From: Alphaproteobacteria bacterium
GTDB taxonomy: Bacteria; Pseudomonadota; Alphaproteobacteria; UBA7887
Reading direction: 5' to 3'
NCBI GenBank assembly: GCA_030739735.1
Contig: JASLYQ010000013.1
Span: 1 to 64,000, forward strand
DNA: 64,000 nucleotides
Shown here: one piece after another, positions 9,055 through 18,938 of the stretch
How positions within the stretch are numbered: the first letter of the stretch is position 1
Layout: each line of letters starts with the position of its first letter
Position numbers and translations under genes: made by a program
Notes under the pieces: generated by a model
What the model was told of the DNA's origin: nothing
Databases searched by the model: none
The model's input: the letters and a program-made list of their open reading frames with translations, nothing else

Positions 9055-9345
9055 GGCGATAAACGCGCTATGAAATAAGCGTCATGGACCCGGGGGCAGT
9101 GCCCGGCGCCTCCACCAATCTCCAGCGGTCTTGGCTGCGGTGTGCGGGGGCGAAACAGGTTCGACATGCGTGGTAAAGATAGGGTCTTCGCTCGGCATGG
9201 TACCGCCGTTATCGGGCCAAAAGCATAGTTGCCAATGACAACTACGCGGAGACAGCGCTCGCTGCGTAAGCGGCTAGCAGTCTCACTCTAGGCCCCAGGC
9301 GGTCGCACGTCTGGGCGGGGTTCGGAGCGCACCTGGCAACAGAAG
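9055..9345 (+). ncRNA. ssrA: tmRNA, circularly permuted (two-piece) type
   Basis: Trans-translation RNA that rescues stalled ribosomes. The order is permuted: the 3' acceptor end with CCA (9107-9117) lies upstream of the 5' end GGGGGCG (9146-9152). These pair as a 7-bp acceptor stem with the alanine-identity G3-U70 wobble (G9148 with T9111). The T-arm is CCGGG (9090-9094)/CCCGG (9102-9106) with a 7-base loop. The segment 9118-9145 would be removed during maturation. The 5' piece continues with the D-arm-like GAAACAGGTTCGAC. The resume codon GCC at 9231 opens a tag frame ending at TAA 9267-9269: ANDNYAETALAA, so with the charged Ala the tag is AANDNYAETALAA. Outer ends are approximate. Permutation is characteristic of alphaproteobacteria. 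Confidence 0.93.
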
Positions 9346-9362
9346 CGCTCCACTACAAAGGC

Positions 9363-9821
9363 ATGGCAATAGTGGAAAACACGCTGGAATACCAAGAGAT
9401 GGTCGATACTGCGCTGCGTGGCGTCGCCCGCGAAGCGCTGGAGACGGTGGCTATGAAAGGCCTGCCCGGCGAGCACCATTTCTACATAACCTTCCTTACC
9501 CATGCCGCGGGCGTCGAAATCCCCGACGATCTATGCCAGCGCTTTCCGCAGGAGATGACCATCATCCTGCAGCACCAGTTCTGGGATCTTACGGTAACGC
9601 AGACCGGTTTTTCGGTTGAGCTGAGTTTCGCCGACCAGTCGCGCCGCCTAACCGTTCCCTTCGCGGCGCTAACCGCCTTCGCCGATCCGCACGTCAATTT
9701 CGGACTGCAATTTGCGACGGGCAAAGCTGACACCTCGGCAGAAGACGAGATACCCGAAAAGGCTGCGAACGCAGACGACGACGATAACGTCGTGACCTTG
9801 GAGACCTTCCGAAAAAACTGA
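9363..9821 (+). CDS. sspB: SspB-alpha ClpXP adaptor
   Basis: Adaptor that binds ssrA-tagged proteins and delivers them to ClpXP. The 152-residue product matches the alphaproteobacterial SspB family: VDTALRGVAREALETVAMKG, then GLPGEHHFYITFLTHAAGV, FPQEMTIILQHQFWDLTV and a beta-rich core (FSVELSFADQSRRLTVPF). A long acidic linker (EDEIPEKAANADDDD) leads to the C-terminal NVVTLETFRKN, the position of the ClpX-docking motif in SspB. The gene begins immediately after ssrA, so the tag-encoding RNA and the adaptor for that tag are neighbours. The Shine-Dalgarno sequence is weak (AAAGG very close to the ATG). Confidence 0.88.
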   Translation: MAIVENTLEYQEMVDTALRGVAREALETVAMKGLPGEHHFYITFLTHAAGVEIPDDLCQRFPQEMTIILQHQFWDLTVTQTGFSVELSFADQSRRLTVPFAALTAFADPHVNFGLQFATGKADTSAEDEIPEKAANADDDDNVVTLETFRKN

Positions 9822-9869
9822 CGGGCACTATATTGGCACCCAACTCTCCAGCCTGAAGGGATGCCAGAT

Positions 9870-11492
9870 ATGACCGCGTTCACGTTCCAGGAAATGTTTC
9901 CGCTGGGACCCGACGAAACGCCCTACCGCAAGGTTACCGGTGATTACGTGACGCGGGCGGAACTCGCTGGCAAGAGTATTCTCAAGGTCGATCCCGAAGG
10001 CCTTACCCTGCTTGCCTTCGAGGCCTTCAAGGACATCGCACATCTGCTTAGACCCGGCCATCTCAAGCAGCTGGCGAGCATCTTTGACGACCCAGAAGCT
10101 TCGGCCAACGACAAGTTCGTCGCCTATGAGCTATTGAAGAATGCCAACATCGCCGCCGGCCGCGTGCTGCCGATGTGTCAGGATACGGGCACCGCCATCA
10201 TATTGGCGAAGAAGGGCGAACGCGTCTGGACCGACACGAACGACGAAGAAGCACTGAGCCGCGGTGTCTGGCGCGCCTATGCCGAGACCAACCTGCGCTA
10301 CAGCCAGCTCGCGCCTCTGGCCGGGCTGGAAGAGGTGAATACGCGCAACAATCTGCCGGCGCAACTCGACCTCCACACAGTGCCGGGCGATGCCTACAAG
10401 TTCCTTTTCGTCGCTAAGGGCGGTGGTTCGGCCAATAAGACTTTTCTCTTTCAACAAACCCCGGCGGTGCTCACGCGCAAGCGCCTCCTGGCTTTCTTCG
10501 ACGAAACCTTACGCACCCTCGGCACGGCTGCCTGCCCGCCCTACCACCTGTCTGTAGCAATTGGCGGCACTTCGGCCGAACTCACCTTGAAAGCCGTGAA
10601 GCTAGCCTCGTGCCGCTATTTGGACAGCCTGCCCACCACCTCAACGAGCGGGACTGGCCATGCGATTCGCGACACCGACCTTGAGGAAGAAATCCTTGCG
10701 CTGACGCGTAATTTTGGCATCGGTGCTCAATTCGGCGGCAAGTATTTCTGCCACGACGTGCGCGCCATCCGCCTGCCGCGACACGGAGCCAGCATACCCA
10801 TCGGCATCGGTGTTTCCTGCGCCGCCGATCGCCAAGCACTCGCCAAAATCACCACGAATGGGCTGTTCTTGGAACAACTTGAGCCCGATCCTGCGCGCTA
10901 TATGCCGGACATACCCCCGGCCGATATCGCAGGCGATGCCGTGGCCATCGACCTGACACGGCCGATGGACGAGATTCGCCAAGCCCTATCCCAGCAATCC
11001 ATCAAGACCCTCGTCAAGCTCAGCGGCCCCATGATAGTTGCCCGCGATGCGGCTCATTCGCGCCTACGCGCGCGTCTCGAAGTCGGCGAGGGCTTGCCTA
11101 GCTATTTTAAGGATCACTGCATCTATTACGCGGGTCCGGCCAAAACACCCGAGGGCTATGTCACAGGCTCGTTTGGCCCGACCACCGCGGGACGCATGGA
11201 TGCCTATGTTGATCTCTTCCAAAGCCACGGCGGCTCGATGGTGATGCTGGCGAAAGGCAATCGCTCGCAAACCGTCACTGATGCCTGTGCCAAGCATGGC
11301 GGCTTCTACCTTGGCTCGATCGGCGGCCACGGCGCGCGGCTCGCCCAGGACTGCATCAAGCAGGTCGAATGCATAGAATATCCCGAGCTCGGCATGGAGG
11401 CGATTTGGCGCATCGAGGTCGAGAATTTCCCAGCTGTTGTCGTTGTCGACGACAAGGGTAACGACTTTTTTTCTGCCTTCACACCCACCTGA
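9870..11492 (+). CDS. fumA: Class I fumarate hydratase ([4Fe-4S])
   Basis: Oxygen-sensitive fumarase that hydrates fumarate to malate in the TCA cycle. 540 residues from the ATG at 9870 ([20 protein letters not shown]); AAGGG at 9856-9860 is well spaced for this ATG and too close for the ATG at 9861. Both halves of the class I enzyme are present: the N-terminal Fe-S hydro-lyase domain ([53 protein letters not shown]) and the C-terminal domain ([52 protein letters not shown]). The length is normal. The Mrp cluster carrier is nearby but on a separate transcript. A ribbon-helix-helix gene follows 14 bp downstream. Confidence 0.93.
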   Translation: MTAFTFQEMFPLGPDETPYRKVTGDYVTRAELAGKSILKVDPEGLTLLAFEAFKDIAHLLRPGHLKQLASIFDDPEASANDKFVAYELLKNANIAAGRVLPMCQDTGTAIILAKKGERVWTDTNDEEALSRGVWRAYAETNLRYSQLAPLAGLEEVNTRNNLPAQLDLHTVPGDAYKFLFVAKGGGSANKTFLFQQTPAVLTRKRLLAFFDETLRTLGTAACPPYHLSVAIGGTSAELTLKAVKLASCRYLDSLPTTSTSGTGHAIRDTDLEEEILALTRNFGIGAQFGGKYFCHDVRAIRLPRHGASIPIGIGVSCAADRQALAKITTNGLFLEQLEPDPARYMPDIPPADIAGDAVAIDLTRPMDEIRQALSQQSIKTLVKLSGPMIVARDAAHSRLRARLEVGEGLPSYFKDHCIYYAGPAKTPEGYVTGSFGPTTAGRMDAYVDLFQSHGGSMVMLAKGNRSQTVTDACAKHGGFYLGSIGGHGARLAQDCIKQVECIEYPELGMEAIWRIEVENFPAVVVVDDKGNDFFSAFTPT

Positions 11493-11506
11493 CGGGGGTG
11501 AGTCGG

Positions 11507-11722
11507 ATGAGCCGACCGCGTAAGATATCCGTCGTCATCGACAGTCATCCCACTAGCCTGTCACTGGAGCCCGAATTCTGGGATGCTTTTGTCGATTTTT
11601 GTAAGAAAGACGGCACGCGGCTCGCCGACGGCCTGGCCGCCATTGATCACGAACGGGATGGTGGTCTGTCGGGAGCGGTGCGCCTGTGGGTGCTCAAACG
11701 CCTACGCGACCAGGCGCGCTGA
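11507..11722 (+). CDS. Small ribbon-helix-helix domain protein
   Basis: 71-residue protein beginning MSRPRKISVVIDSHPTSL. The beta strand ISVVID followed by FWDAFVDFCKKDG and LSGAVRLWVLKRLRDQ fits the RHH_4-type ribbon-helix-helix family, commonly found behind the fumarase gene in alphaproteobacteria. Such proteins are probable DNA-binding or regulatory proteins; the target is unknown. The ATG at 11507 follows a G-rich Shine-Dalgarno (GGGGG at 11494-11498); a GTG at 11498 is an alternative start. Likely cotranscribed with fumarase. Its 3' end nearly meets the convergent AsmA gene. Confidence 0.75.
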   Translation: MSRPRKISVVIDSHPTSLSLEPEFWDAFVDFCKKDGTRLADGLAAIDHERDGGLSGAVRLWVLKRLRDQAR

Positions 11723-11730
11723 GGCCACGG

Positions 11731-14700
11731 TCACCGCCCACCAAGCAGGTCGTCTATCACGGATTTAAACTCTGCGTCGGGATCTGGCTCCGACTGGAAA
11801 TCCGGCTCCGCCTCTGACTCCGATTTAGGCTCGGGGCTGTCCGAGATCACGTCACGCTCCAGTAAGAGTTGCTCAATTATTAGGGAATCAAACTCCGCGT
11901 CAGGATCTGGCTTTAGCTCGGATTCTGGCTCCGGTTCCGGCTGAAAATCCGGCCTCGCCTCTGGCTCCGATCCAGGTCCAGGGCCGTCCGAACTCACGTC
12001 ACGCTCCAGTAAGAGTTGCTCGATTATTAGGGACTCAAACTCCGCGTCGGAATCCGGTTCTGGCTCGAGTTCTGGCTCTGGCTCTGGCTCGAGTTCTGGC
12101 TCTGGCTCGAGTTCTGGCTCTGGCTCTGGCTCGAGTTCTGACTCTGACTCGAGTTCAGGCTCTGGCTCTGGTTCAGGCCTGGGCCCGTCCGGACTCACAC
12201 CACGCTCCAGTAAAAACTGCTCAATCGCGTCAGTACGTAGCTGCTTGGTGGTGTTTTCAGGCGGGCCAGTGAACCACAGACCGAGTGGCGGGATATCGCG
12301 GTGATCGTCGAAGCGGAGCCATAGTTTGGCATCGATGAGCCAACTGGCAAGGTCGAACGCGACGACCAAATCGCCGGTCGCTCGTTCGCCGACCAGTCGC
12401 ACATCGTCACTACGCATCTCGCCATCGGCGACCGTGAAGCTTCCCGAGAGGGAGCGATAGCGACTACTGCCGGCACTGGTAGCACTCGCAGCTGACGCGA
12501 CGAATGCCGCCACCGAGGCCGTATCGTCAAGACCGGCCGACAGGGCCGCTAGGTCGAGCACATCTACGACACCAGCACCGACTTCGCGGAAGCGACCCTT
12601 GCCCGTCAGGGCTAAAATCATTTGCTGCTGGCTGACACCGCTAGTGCTAAAAGTTCCGTCGAAGGTAGCACGTCCATCGACTGCCTCTATGCCGACAAGG
12701 CTGCTCAGGGCCTCACGCATCTCAAACTCGTCGAGCTCAACCGCGAGCCGAATTCGCGGCACGGGCTCCGAAACCAGTTGTCCGCTGAGGTCTAGGGTAC
12801 CGCCCATCAATTCGCCTACTAGGCGCGCGATATCAAGTGTTCCGTTGTCGAGAGCCAAAGCGATCTCGGCTCCATCGATATCCAAACTGCCAATTTCCAG
12901 AGTGTCCGAAGACAACTTAACCGACGCGTCGAAGCTTTTGAGGGCGCTGAGATCAAGGAGTTCGCGCGACCATCCGCCCGGCACCGTGTCGCCACCGTTT
13001 GCCGGTACCAGCAATGCCAGAACAGCGTCCGCACCGATGGGGCCCGTGGTGAGGTCGATTCCCAACTTCGGACGCACACCCTCAAGGGCCAATGAGAGGC
13101 TTCCCAACACCGATGAGCCACCGAGGTTGGCGCTCAAATTGAGAGCCGTAATCTCCTTCGCATCGCCATTGACCCGGGCACCAACCGTGAGTGGACCGTT
13201 CATTTTTCTGGCCGGTACGACCAAGCCGAAGCCGCCGATCAGTCCGGCCAGATCGGGATGATTTAGCTCGGTAACAAGGGAGACACTGACAGAGCCAGGC
13301 AGGCCTTCCAAGCGCCCATTCGCAGCAATATCACCGCCGGCCACACCCAGTTTTGTAGAAATCTCTAAGCCGTCCAACGACCCTTCGGCCGAGCCACTCA
13401 TGGTTACTGGCGCTGCCAACGCATCCGGCGCTCCATTGTCGAGAAGATCTGCGGAGCGCAAAAGGCGCGCCAGATTGGGGTGGGAGAATTCGCCGTCAAG
13501 ATTGAGGCGCGGCGTATCCGCGACTTCTTGAAAACGCCCAGAAACCCGCGCATCGGCCTCCGACAGGGACGTCTTCACCTCCATCTCAAAATCCGACATC
13601 GTACCGTCTAATGTGGCCTCCACTACGACCGGCGCCACAAAAATCTGCGGTGCATCACCCGCCATCAGGCCAAGTGCCTCGAGCAGGCCAGAAAAATTGT
13701 CGTTGCTAAGGGTTACCTCACCTCCGAATGATGGCTCGGTCATCACCTCCGACAGCGTGCCGTCTATATCGATGTGGCTTTCCAAGATCTCCACAGTGCC
13801 ATCGATAACCAAGGCATCGAGCCCGCCGGCCATTCGCACAATAACGGTAAGGGCACGGCCAAAGGCAGGGGGTAAATCTGCAAGCCGCGGGATCACGCGT
13901 GTCATCGCCGACAGATCCGCAGTGTCAAACTGCACGCCAAGATCAACAATGGGCTCCGAATCCATATCTGCAATATTGCCCGTCATCTTGGCATTAGCCC
14001 CGGCCAGATCACCAACACCCGTGTCCCGAAATGTGAGGCTGCCAGACTGAAGAAGACCATCAAGCCGCAGACCGCTGACCGGTAAACCGCGCCATATCAG
14101 ATTGTCCGCCTGAAGAACGAAATCGGCATCGAAGTCGGCCAAAACTGCCAACAAAGCCTGCCCATTTTGCCCATCTTCGGCCGCAGTGTCCTGCTCCGGC
14201 GGTGGCCGGGGCCCGGACGACGCCAGCTCGGTGTCTTGACGCATAGTGTAGGCGTCAAGGTTGAGCCGGTCTATGCTGAGATTGACACCAAATGCGGGTC
14301 GTGCCCGATTGGCGTAGGCAATGCCACCTTGAAGATTTGCAGCGTCTAGATGCACATCAATACCAGTGACCTGACCGCCGATTATATCGCCATCGACTGT
14401 GGCGCTGACGTTAAAAGTTCGTAACCGGTCTGCCGGGACGCTGGAGAGGTCCACGCCCAGCCAGCTCAGCATCGAACGCAGATTATCCGACGCCGCTTCT
14501 AGTTGGCCCACCAAGTGCGGCCGCTCGCCGACCAAGGCAATATTACCAGTGATACGGACGTCCGAGCCGCCGGGCAAAAGAGAGGATAAACGTTGCACAC
14601 CAACTACCCCATCGGCTAACGTCGCCTCAAGAACAGCCTGACGAACTATTTGCTCACGATAGATAATGGCATCAACAGCAAGTTGAAGCTTTCCGGTATC

Positions 14701-15819
14701 GATGCCTACCAACGGCACACTCACCGCCACACTATCGAGATCTTCCGCAACGCCGGGTGCGGCAAGAAAGGCATCCAAATCCAGGCGACTAGCAGTCAGA
14801 CTGGCTTCCAGGTGTGTCGGCTTCACGAAGCTTCCTTTCGCCTCACCCTTAGCAATCATGTCACCCATGCGTAAGTTTATTTCAGTAGCCGAGATATCAT
14901 TATTCGTAATATTAACCTTGCTAACAATCTCGACGCTTTGGTCGCCAAGCATAGGCATGGTGATGGATACGCCGCTCAATTCGGCAACAAGGTCAACGAC
15001 GGCATTAGGCCCGGCAGCGTTGATGGTCATCTTGCCGTTAACGCTCGGATTCGGGACATCCAGAAGGCCACCGCCGGAGAACTCGATAGCCGTCTCCTGC
15101 GTCAGCGCCTTCAGGTGTATGGCGACACGTTTCTTAGCCGCCACCTGGCCTACCGACAGGTCGATCTCCGTCGCTACCCCGCGCAGGGATACTGTGCCGC
15201 GCCCACGAAACGGACCCGATAACGATTCCGCGGCCAGCACCATGTTGACGTTCTCGATTCGCTCTTCCCAACTCGCCGCCAGGTTGCGCCAAATCAATAA
15301 ACCCCGCTCGACGGCCACCATCTCCAGGCTCATATTGATATCGCCGCTCAGCAGGCCTGAGCCAATACCCGGGAGCACGCCGGAACCGAAACTGTCGTCA
15401 AGACTGCTTTGCAGGCGCCAATTGAGGCTGCCGTCGGCCCGGCGCTCCAAATTTATCTCGGGCTCTACAAGGGTGACACTATCCACACGCAGCTTGCCGG
15501 TTAGCAGGGCCACCATGCCGATATGGACGTCCAGCGATTCGATTTGCGCCATAGCCGCATCAGACACGCCTTCACCGTCGCTGATACGCACTTGTGCCGC
15601 GGAAAAGGTCGGCGCCGGCAACATGGCAAAATCGATGTTGCCGTCCACTTCGACCTGCCAGCCGGTGGCCGCTTCCAGCTGGCCTACGATCTGCGGCTTG
15701 AAGCGATTCCAATCGACAAAGCTCGGCCCTGCAAGCAATGCCGCAAGCACGAGCACAGAGACGGCTGCCACACCATAAAGAACTGCCTTCAACGCTGCAT
15801 TTCCCAGGGCATCACGCAA
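11731..15819 (-). CDS. Giant AsmA-family protein with Glu/Pro-repeat C-terminal tail
   Basis: 1362-residue AsmA-like protein, the group implicated in outer-membrane biogenesis and lipid transport across the periplasm. N-terminal membrane helix ([19 protein letters not shown]) followed by the classic [20 protein letters not shown] and [20 protein letters not shown]. The long middle is repeated beta-rich AsmA/DUF-type segments; near residue 1100 lies the AsmA C-terminal conserved part ([39 protein letters not shown]). The last 140 or so residues are unusual: E-P dipeptide repeats and three copies of a module resembling [15 protein letters not shown]. The start at 15819 gives a good signal-anchor. 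It is transcribed alone, divergent from the TPP-enzyme remnant. Confidence 0.85.
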   Translation of the reverse strand: MRDALGNAALKAVLYGVAAVSVLVLAALLAGPSFVDWNRFKPQIVGQLEAATGWQVEVDGNIDFAMLPAPTFSAAQVRISDGEGVSDAAMAQIESLDVHIGMVALLTGKLRVDSVTLVEPEINLERRADGSLNWRLQSSLDDSFGSGVLPGIGSGLLSGDINMSLEMVAVERGLLIWRNLAASWEERIENVNMVLAAESLSGPFRGRGTVSLRGVATEIDLSVGQVAAKKRVAIHLKALTQETAIEFSGGGLLDVPNPSVNGKMTINAAGPNAVVDLVAELSGVSITMPMLGDQSVEIVSKVNITNNDISATEINLRMGDMIAKGEAKGSFVKPTHLEASLTASRLDLDAFLAAPGVAEDLDSVAVSVPLVGIDTGKLQLAVDAIIYREQIVRQAVLEATLADGVVGVQRLSSLLPGGSDVRITGNIALVGERPHLVGQLEAASDNLRSMLSWLGVDLSSVPADRLRTFNVSATVDGDIIGGQVTGIDVHLDAANLQGGIAYANRARPAFGVNLSIDRLNLDAYTMRQDTELASSGPRPPPEQDTAAEDGQNGQALLAVLADFDADFVLQADNLIWRGLPVSGLRLDGLLQSGSLTFRDTGVGDLAGANAKMTGNIADMDSEPIVDLGVQFDTADLSAMTRVIPRLADLPPAFGRALTVIVRMAGGLDALVIDGTVEILESHIDIDGTLSEVMTEPSFGGEVTLSNDNFSGLLEALGLMAGDAPQIFVAPVVVEATLDGTMSDFEMEVKTSLSEADARVSGRFQEVADTPRLNLDGEFSHPNLARLLRSADLLDNGAPDALAAPVTMSGSAEGSLDGLEISTKLGVAGGDIAANGRLEGLPGSVSVSLVTELNHPDLAGLIGGFGLVVPARKMNGPLTVGARVNGDAKEITALNLSANLGGSSVLGSLSLALEGVRPKLGIDLTTGPIGADAVLALLVPANGGDTVPGGWSRELLDLSALKSFDASVKLSSDTLEIGSLDIDGAEIALALDNGTLDIARLVGELMGGTLDLSGQLVSEPVPRIRLAVELDEFEMREALSSLVGIEAVDGRATFDGTFSTSGVSQQQMILALTGKGRFREVGAGVVDVLDLAALSAGLDDTASVAAFVASAASATSAGSSRYRSLSGSFTVADGEMRSDDVRLVGERATGDLVVAFDLASWLIDAKLWLRFDDHRDIPPLGLWFTGPPENTTKQLRTDAIEQFLLERGVSPDGPRPEPEPEPELESESELEPEPEPELEPEPELEPEPEPELEPEPDSDAEFESLIIEQLLLERDVSSDGPGPGSEPEARPDFQPEPEPESELKPDPDAEFDSLIIEQLLLERDVISDSPEPKSESEAEPDFQSEPDPDAEFKSVIDDLLGGR
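11740..12225 (-). repeat. Tandem coding repeats in the AsmA-like tail
   Basis: Within the AsmA-like gene the sequence around CACGCTCCAGTAAGAG recurs at 11853, 12000 and, more diverged, at 12201 (spacings 147 and 201 bp). Between 12058 and 12178 an 18-bp-type unit built on TCTGGCTCGAGTTC is reiterated. In protein these are LLLERDV modules ([13 protein letters not shown] twice, [12 protein letters not shown] once, and a decayed [14 protein letters not shown] at the very end) separated by Glu/Pro stretches. It looks like expansion of the native C-terminus by unequal recombination. Confidence 0.85.
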
Positions 15820-16042
15820 TATCCAACCAAGGCAATCTTCCGCAAGCTTGCGTCGCCTGCAGACCCCGGTAATCTAAACAATGCGATAGTGCTGATATAG
15901 ATCGCAATATCCCGATCGCGATAAAGGCCCTCACGCGGCCCGTCTGTCCGCGTTTCTCCCAGGGTTCAGGTAGTCAATCTCGGCGACTACCGCAAGCGGT
16001 CTGATGAAAAATACGGCTTCACGGACGGATGGGTGGCAGCGC

Positions 16043-16378
16043 ATGAAAACATCGGATCTCTTCGTGAAATGCCTCGAAGCCGAAGGTGTGACCCACATTT
16101 TCGGCGTTCCGGACGAAGAAAATGCCCATGTGATGATGTCGCTCGAGGATAGCGATATCACCTTTGTGCTGTGCCGCCACGAGCAGGCGGCAGCCTTTAT
16201 AGAAGATGCTTACGGACGGCTCACCGGCAAGGCCGGGATCTGCCTCGGCACCCGTGGCCCCGGCGCCCTCGACGCGGCCTTTGCACAACCTGGCCCGGCC
16301 CTAATCGCCGCGCCGGTAGACTATACTGAGAACCAGCGCCTGACCAAGCGCCTGGGCAATCTCGTCTGTCCGATCTGA
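16043..16378 (+). pseudogene. Thiamine-diphosphate enzyme gene with large internal deletion
   Basis: 111-residue frame. The first 80 residues match the start of acetolactate-synthase-like TPP enzymes: MKTSDLFVKCLEAEGVTHIF, GVPDEEN, CRHEQAAAFIEDAYGRLTGK with the catalytic glutamate, then LGTRGPGAL. A full-length enzyme would continue with a segment like NLVTGVADA; here the sequence jumps to AFAQPGPALIAAPVDYTENQ and RLTKRLGNL, which looks like the extreme C-terminus of the same family. About 400 residues appear to be missing, in frame. It cannot be catalytic as it stands. The stop abuts the convergent hydrolase gene. A chimeric assembly join cannot be excluded. Confidence 0.75.
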
Positions 16379-17311
16379 TCAGCCGCCGCCGAGGTGGCTC
16401 TGAAACCAGTCAACGGTTAGCAGCACGGCGTCCTCGAAATAGGGCCCATAGGGCGCATAATGATCACCTGGAAAGAGCTGGTACAATGCCGGGGCGTTGG
16501 CGCGGATCACTTCGTAGACGGCTTCGCCGTTGACCTTGGGATCGAAGTACTGATCCTCGGCGGCATCGATGATCAGGGTTGCCGCACGCACCCTGCCAGC
16601 GAGGTCGAGCGGGCGATGCGCTGCCATGCGCGCGAGATCGGGCGTGCCAGGGATCGAGCCCTGACGGTCCGTGCCCTCAGGCAACGGCACTAAGGCGCCG
16701 CGTGCCTTTTGGGTGGCTCGCGTCAGACCGAGCACAGCACGCTCCGGATCGCGGCTCACGCCCATAAAGCCCACCTGTGCAACGACGGCGGCAATACGCG
16801 GATCGCGCGCCGCCGCTTCGATAGCGTGGCCGCCGCCATAGCTCGTGCCCCAGACACCGACGCGCGCAACATCGACCCCGGGCTCACCCATGACGTAGGC
16901 TACCGCAGCAAGCAGATCGGCAATCTGGTCTTGCGGATCGATAACGCCGCGCTCAACATAAGCGCGCACAGTGAGGATGCCGTCGCTGTCAGGTTGGGGC
17001 AAGGTCTCGGCCAGCACCAGCCGCGCCTCGGAATCACCCCAGCCGCGATAGTCAAAAGTCAACACGACAAAGCCGCCCTCGGCAAAGATCGGCGCGTGAG
17101 CTTGGTTCAGGCCACTGCGCAGGCCGCTCCAGCCGTTGGCGAGTACGATCGCCGGCGCTGGCGCATCTACGGTCCAGCCAGGTGGTGTCCAGAGGTCCCC
17201 AGCCAGGCGGACACCTTGGCTCCATATCGTTACCGGGCGGCTTTGCTGTGCCGCCGCCGCCGTTGCCGCCAAAAGCATGATGGCAATGAGACAATGTTGA
17301 ATTTTTGCCAT
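16379..17311 (-). CDS. Secreted alpha/beta hydrolase
   Basis: 310-residue serine hydrolase with an N-terminal signal peptide (CLIAIMLLAATAAAAQ). Alpha/beta-hydrolase fold motifs are visible: IVLANGWSGLRSG, VVLTFDYRGWGDSE, nucleophile elbow GVWGTSYGGGHAIEAAARDP, acid region IIDAAEDQYFDPKVNGE, and the catalytic histidine in FPGDHYAPYGPYFEDA. It resembles the dienelactone-hydrolase/X-Pro-peptidase-like group; the substrate cannot be told. It is convergent with the TPP-enzyme remnant (stops adjacent) and divergent from the thioesterase. Confidence 0.8.
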   Translation of the reverse strand: MAKIQHCLIAIMLLAATAAAAQQSRPVTIWSQGVRLAGDLWTPPGWTVDAPAPAIVLANGWSGLRSGLNQAHAPIFAEGGFVVLTFDYRGWGDSEARLVLAETLPQPDSDGILTVRAYVERGVIDPQDQIADLLAAVAYVMGEPGVDVARVGVWGTSYGGGHAIEAAARDPRIAAVVAQVGFMGVSRDPERAVLGLTRATQKARGALVPLPEGTDRQGSIPGTPDLARMAAHRPLDLAGRVRAATLIIDAAEDQYFDPKVNGEAVYEVIRANAPALYQLFPGDHYAPYGPYFEDAVLLTVDWFQSHLGGG

Positions 17312-17400
17312 ATCAGTCCTCCCGCACCCACATTAGGGCACGGCGACGCTGGCGGCGACAGGCTTGCCTACCTATGCTCCGCAGCAAGAGGAGAGTGCCT

Positions 17401-17898
17401 ATGACAGTAAGCACAACAGCGCCGCTGGTCCTGCACCGCGAAACGGTGAAGGCCGAGTGGCTCGACTACAACCGGCACATGAACGTCGCTTATTATGTGC
17501 TGGTCTTCGACCATGCGACCGATGCTCTGTGTAACCACATCGGCATCGGCTGGGATCACACCAGGACCACCAGCGGCTCTATCTTCATTCTCGAGAGCCA
17601 CATCGCCTATCTTCAGGAAGTGATGCTTGACGATCCTTTGCGGTTCACCACCCATGTGCTCGATTTCGATTCCAAACGTATCCACTTCGCCCACTCCATG
17701 CATCACGATAGGGACGGCTATCACGCGGCGACGATCGAGATAATGCAGTTGTACGTAAACCTGGAAACTCGCCGTGCTGCTGCGATGCCGAAGGCAACGC
17801 TGGAGCGCCTGGCCACGCTCAAGGCCGAGCACGCCGCCCGGCCCCTACCGCCGGGTCTGAGCCGGAAAATGAGCTTAATGGCAGGCAAGCTTACGTGA
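17401..17898 (+). CDS. Thioesterase, hotdog fold (4HBT-like)
   Basis: 165-residue hotdog-fold protein starting MTVSTTAPLVLHRETVKAEW, with the acyl-CoA thioesterase signature around LDYNRHMNVAYYVLVFDHAT and the FILESHIAYLQEVMLDDPL strand. It resembles thioesterase-like proteins found beside carnitine/betainyl-CoA catabolic genes, but no such genes are adjacent, so the substrate is open. The start at 17401 follows AGGAGAG in the preceding bases, a good Shine-Dalgarno. Monocistronic by appearance: divergent from the hydrolase and followed by a broken gene. Confidence 0.78.
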   Translation: MTVSTTAPLVLHRETVKAEWLDYNRHMNVAYYVLVFDHATDALCNHIGIGWDHTRTTSGSIFILESHIAYLQEVMLDDPLRFTTHVLDFDSKRIHFAHSMHHDRDGYHAATIEIMQLYVNLETRRAAAMPKATLERLATLKAEHAARPLPPGLSRKMSLMAGKLT

Positions 17899-17972
17899 CG
17901 CCCCCCACAATGCGGCAGCCCGCTTTTCTACTGTATACTGGTACGTGAAACGCTTGATTTTCGGAGGCTGAA

Positions 17973-18236
17973 ATGAGCGTGAGAATCTCAGGAGTGCTGC
18001 CGCTGTAAAGCGCGCTGCGCGCATCTAATAAAGCTCACTGGACCGTCGCCGAGATGGCGTAGGACGCGGTCGAGAGCGGCGTCAAAAACCTGGTCACCCT
18101 GACCACTGCTGAGGTCAAGGCCAAGAACGGCATCAAGGTAGCGCACACGCCCGGCGAAATGGACCGCGAGATCACCGACATCCTGATGCAGCACACTCAG
18201 AACACTTGCCAGCCTTCCCTCCCCAATTCATCATAG
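17973..18236 (+). pseudogene. Short gene inactivated by two in-frame stops
   Basis: An ATG at 17973 with a strong upstream GGAGG (17962-17966) opens a frame that is stopped at 18006 (TAA) and again at 18060 (TAG). It then continues cleanly in the same frame as DAVESGVKNLVTLTTAEVKA, KNGIKVAHTPGEMDREITDI, LMQHTQ to a stop at 18236. The good Shine-Dalgarno and the protein-like composition in one frame suggest a gene of about 87 codons recently killed by nonsense changes. The family is not recognised. The rest of the 17899-18276 interval shows nothing else. Confidence 0.5.
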
Positions 18237-18276
18237 GCGACGGGCCGCGCCGGGCGATCATCTGGGGAGATTGGGC

Positions 18277-18654
18277 ATGGCAGACAGCACTGCCGAAACA
18301 TGTGAAGTGACACGCGTTGCGTTCGACGACCGCAGGATGCGGTTTCTCTATATGGTTATCTTCGCCATCCTCGCGTGGGCGGCGCTGTGGCTGATCATTT
18401 TTCTAGCCACAGCGCAGTTCCTGTTGTCGTGGATCACAGGAAGCATCAACGGCAATCTCAGAAATTTCTCGGGCAAGCTCGGCATCTATTTCCGCGACAT
18501 GCTCGCCTTCCTCGGCTACGTCACCAATATCGTGCCCTTTCCGTTTTCGCCAATAGGCGCCGGCGTCGGCGAGACGGAGGCCGCGGCGCCCAAGCACAAG
18601 CCCACAAGGCGACGCAAACGGGTGGTAGCCAATGCCGCCGACAAGACCGATTAG
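18277..18654 (+). CDS. DUF4389 membrane protein
   Basis: 125-residue protein with the DUF4389 pattern: RRMRFLYMVIFAILAWAALW, a two-helix hydrophobic stretch running through LIIFLATAQFLLSWITG, then NGNLRNFSGKLGIYFRDMLA and PFPFS. A basic C-terminal tail follows (KHKPTRRRKRVV). The start at ATG 18277 is preceded by GGGGAGA. DUF4389 proteins are small inner-membrane proteins of unknown role. Its stop lies 1 bp before the left end of the inverted-repeat element described next. Confidence 0.75.
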   Translation: MADSTAETCEVTRVAFDDRRMRFLYMVIFAILAWAALWLIIFLATAQFLLSWITGSINGNLRNFSGKLGIYFRDMLAFLGYVTNIVPFPFSPIGAGVGETEAAAPKHKPTRRRKRVVANAADKTD

Positions 18655-18655
18655 A

Positions 18656-18916
18656 AGCGTGTCTCGGTTAATTGGAGCTAGTTTGATAGACCAAGATGGC
18701 ACTTCGGATAGGAGCAATCGGCTGGGCGATTATGTAGCATCGGCCAAGCATCCCAACATATCCCAAAAGCCTCTTTGGCCCACGGCAGCATGGTCTTAGC
18801 TACATCCTGATGTCGTTTCGCATCTTGCCCAATGGGCCCACGTCGCGTAGCGACGCGGACCTAACCGGGGCACCGCCGAGGCCGGTCAAACTGACCCCAA
18901 TCAACCGAGACATGCT
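18656..18916. mobile_element. 261-bp MITE-like element with 31-bp terminal inverted repeats
   Basis: The left end (18656-18686, beginning AGCGTGTCTCGGTTAATTGG) and the reverse complement of the right end (18886-18916, beginning AGCATGTCTCGGTTGATTGG) match at 26 of 31 positions and then diverge. The interior has no credible open frame. Size and ends fit a non-autonomous transposon remnant. No target-site duplication is obvious. The right end lies directly before the ClC reading frame, with an in-frame TAG at 18918, so the insertion may have removed the normal ClC start. Confidence 0.65.
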
Positions 18917-18938
18917 CTAGCCACAGCGAGGCGATCTC

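Noticed and set aside
17973-18236. Phasin remnant
   Set aside because: Composition is vaguely phasin-like but no diagnostic motif could be seen, so left unassigned.
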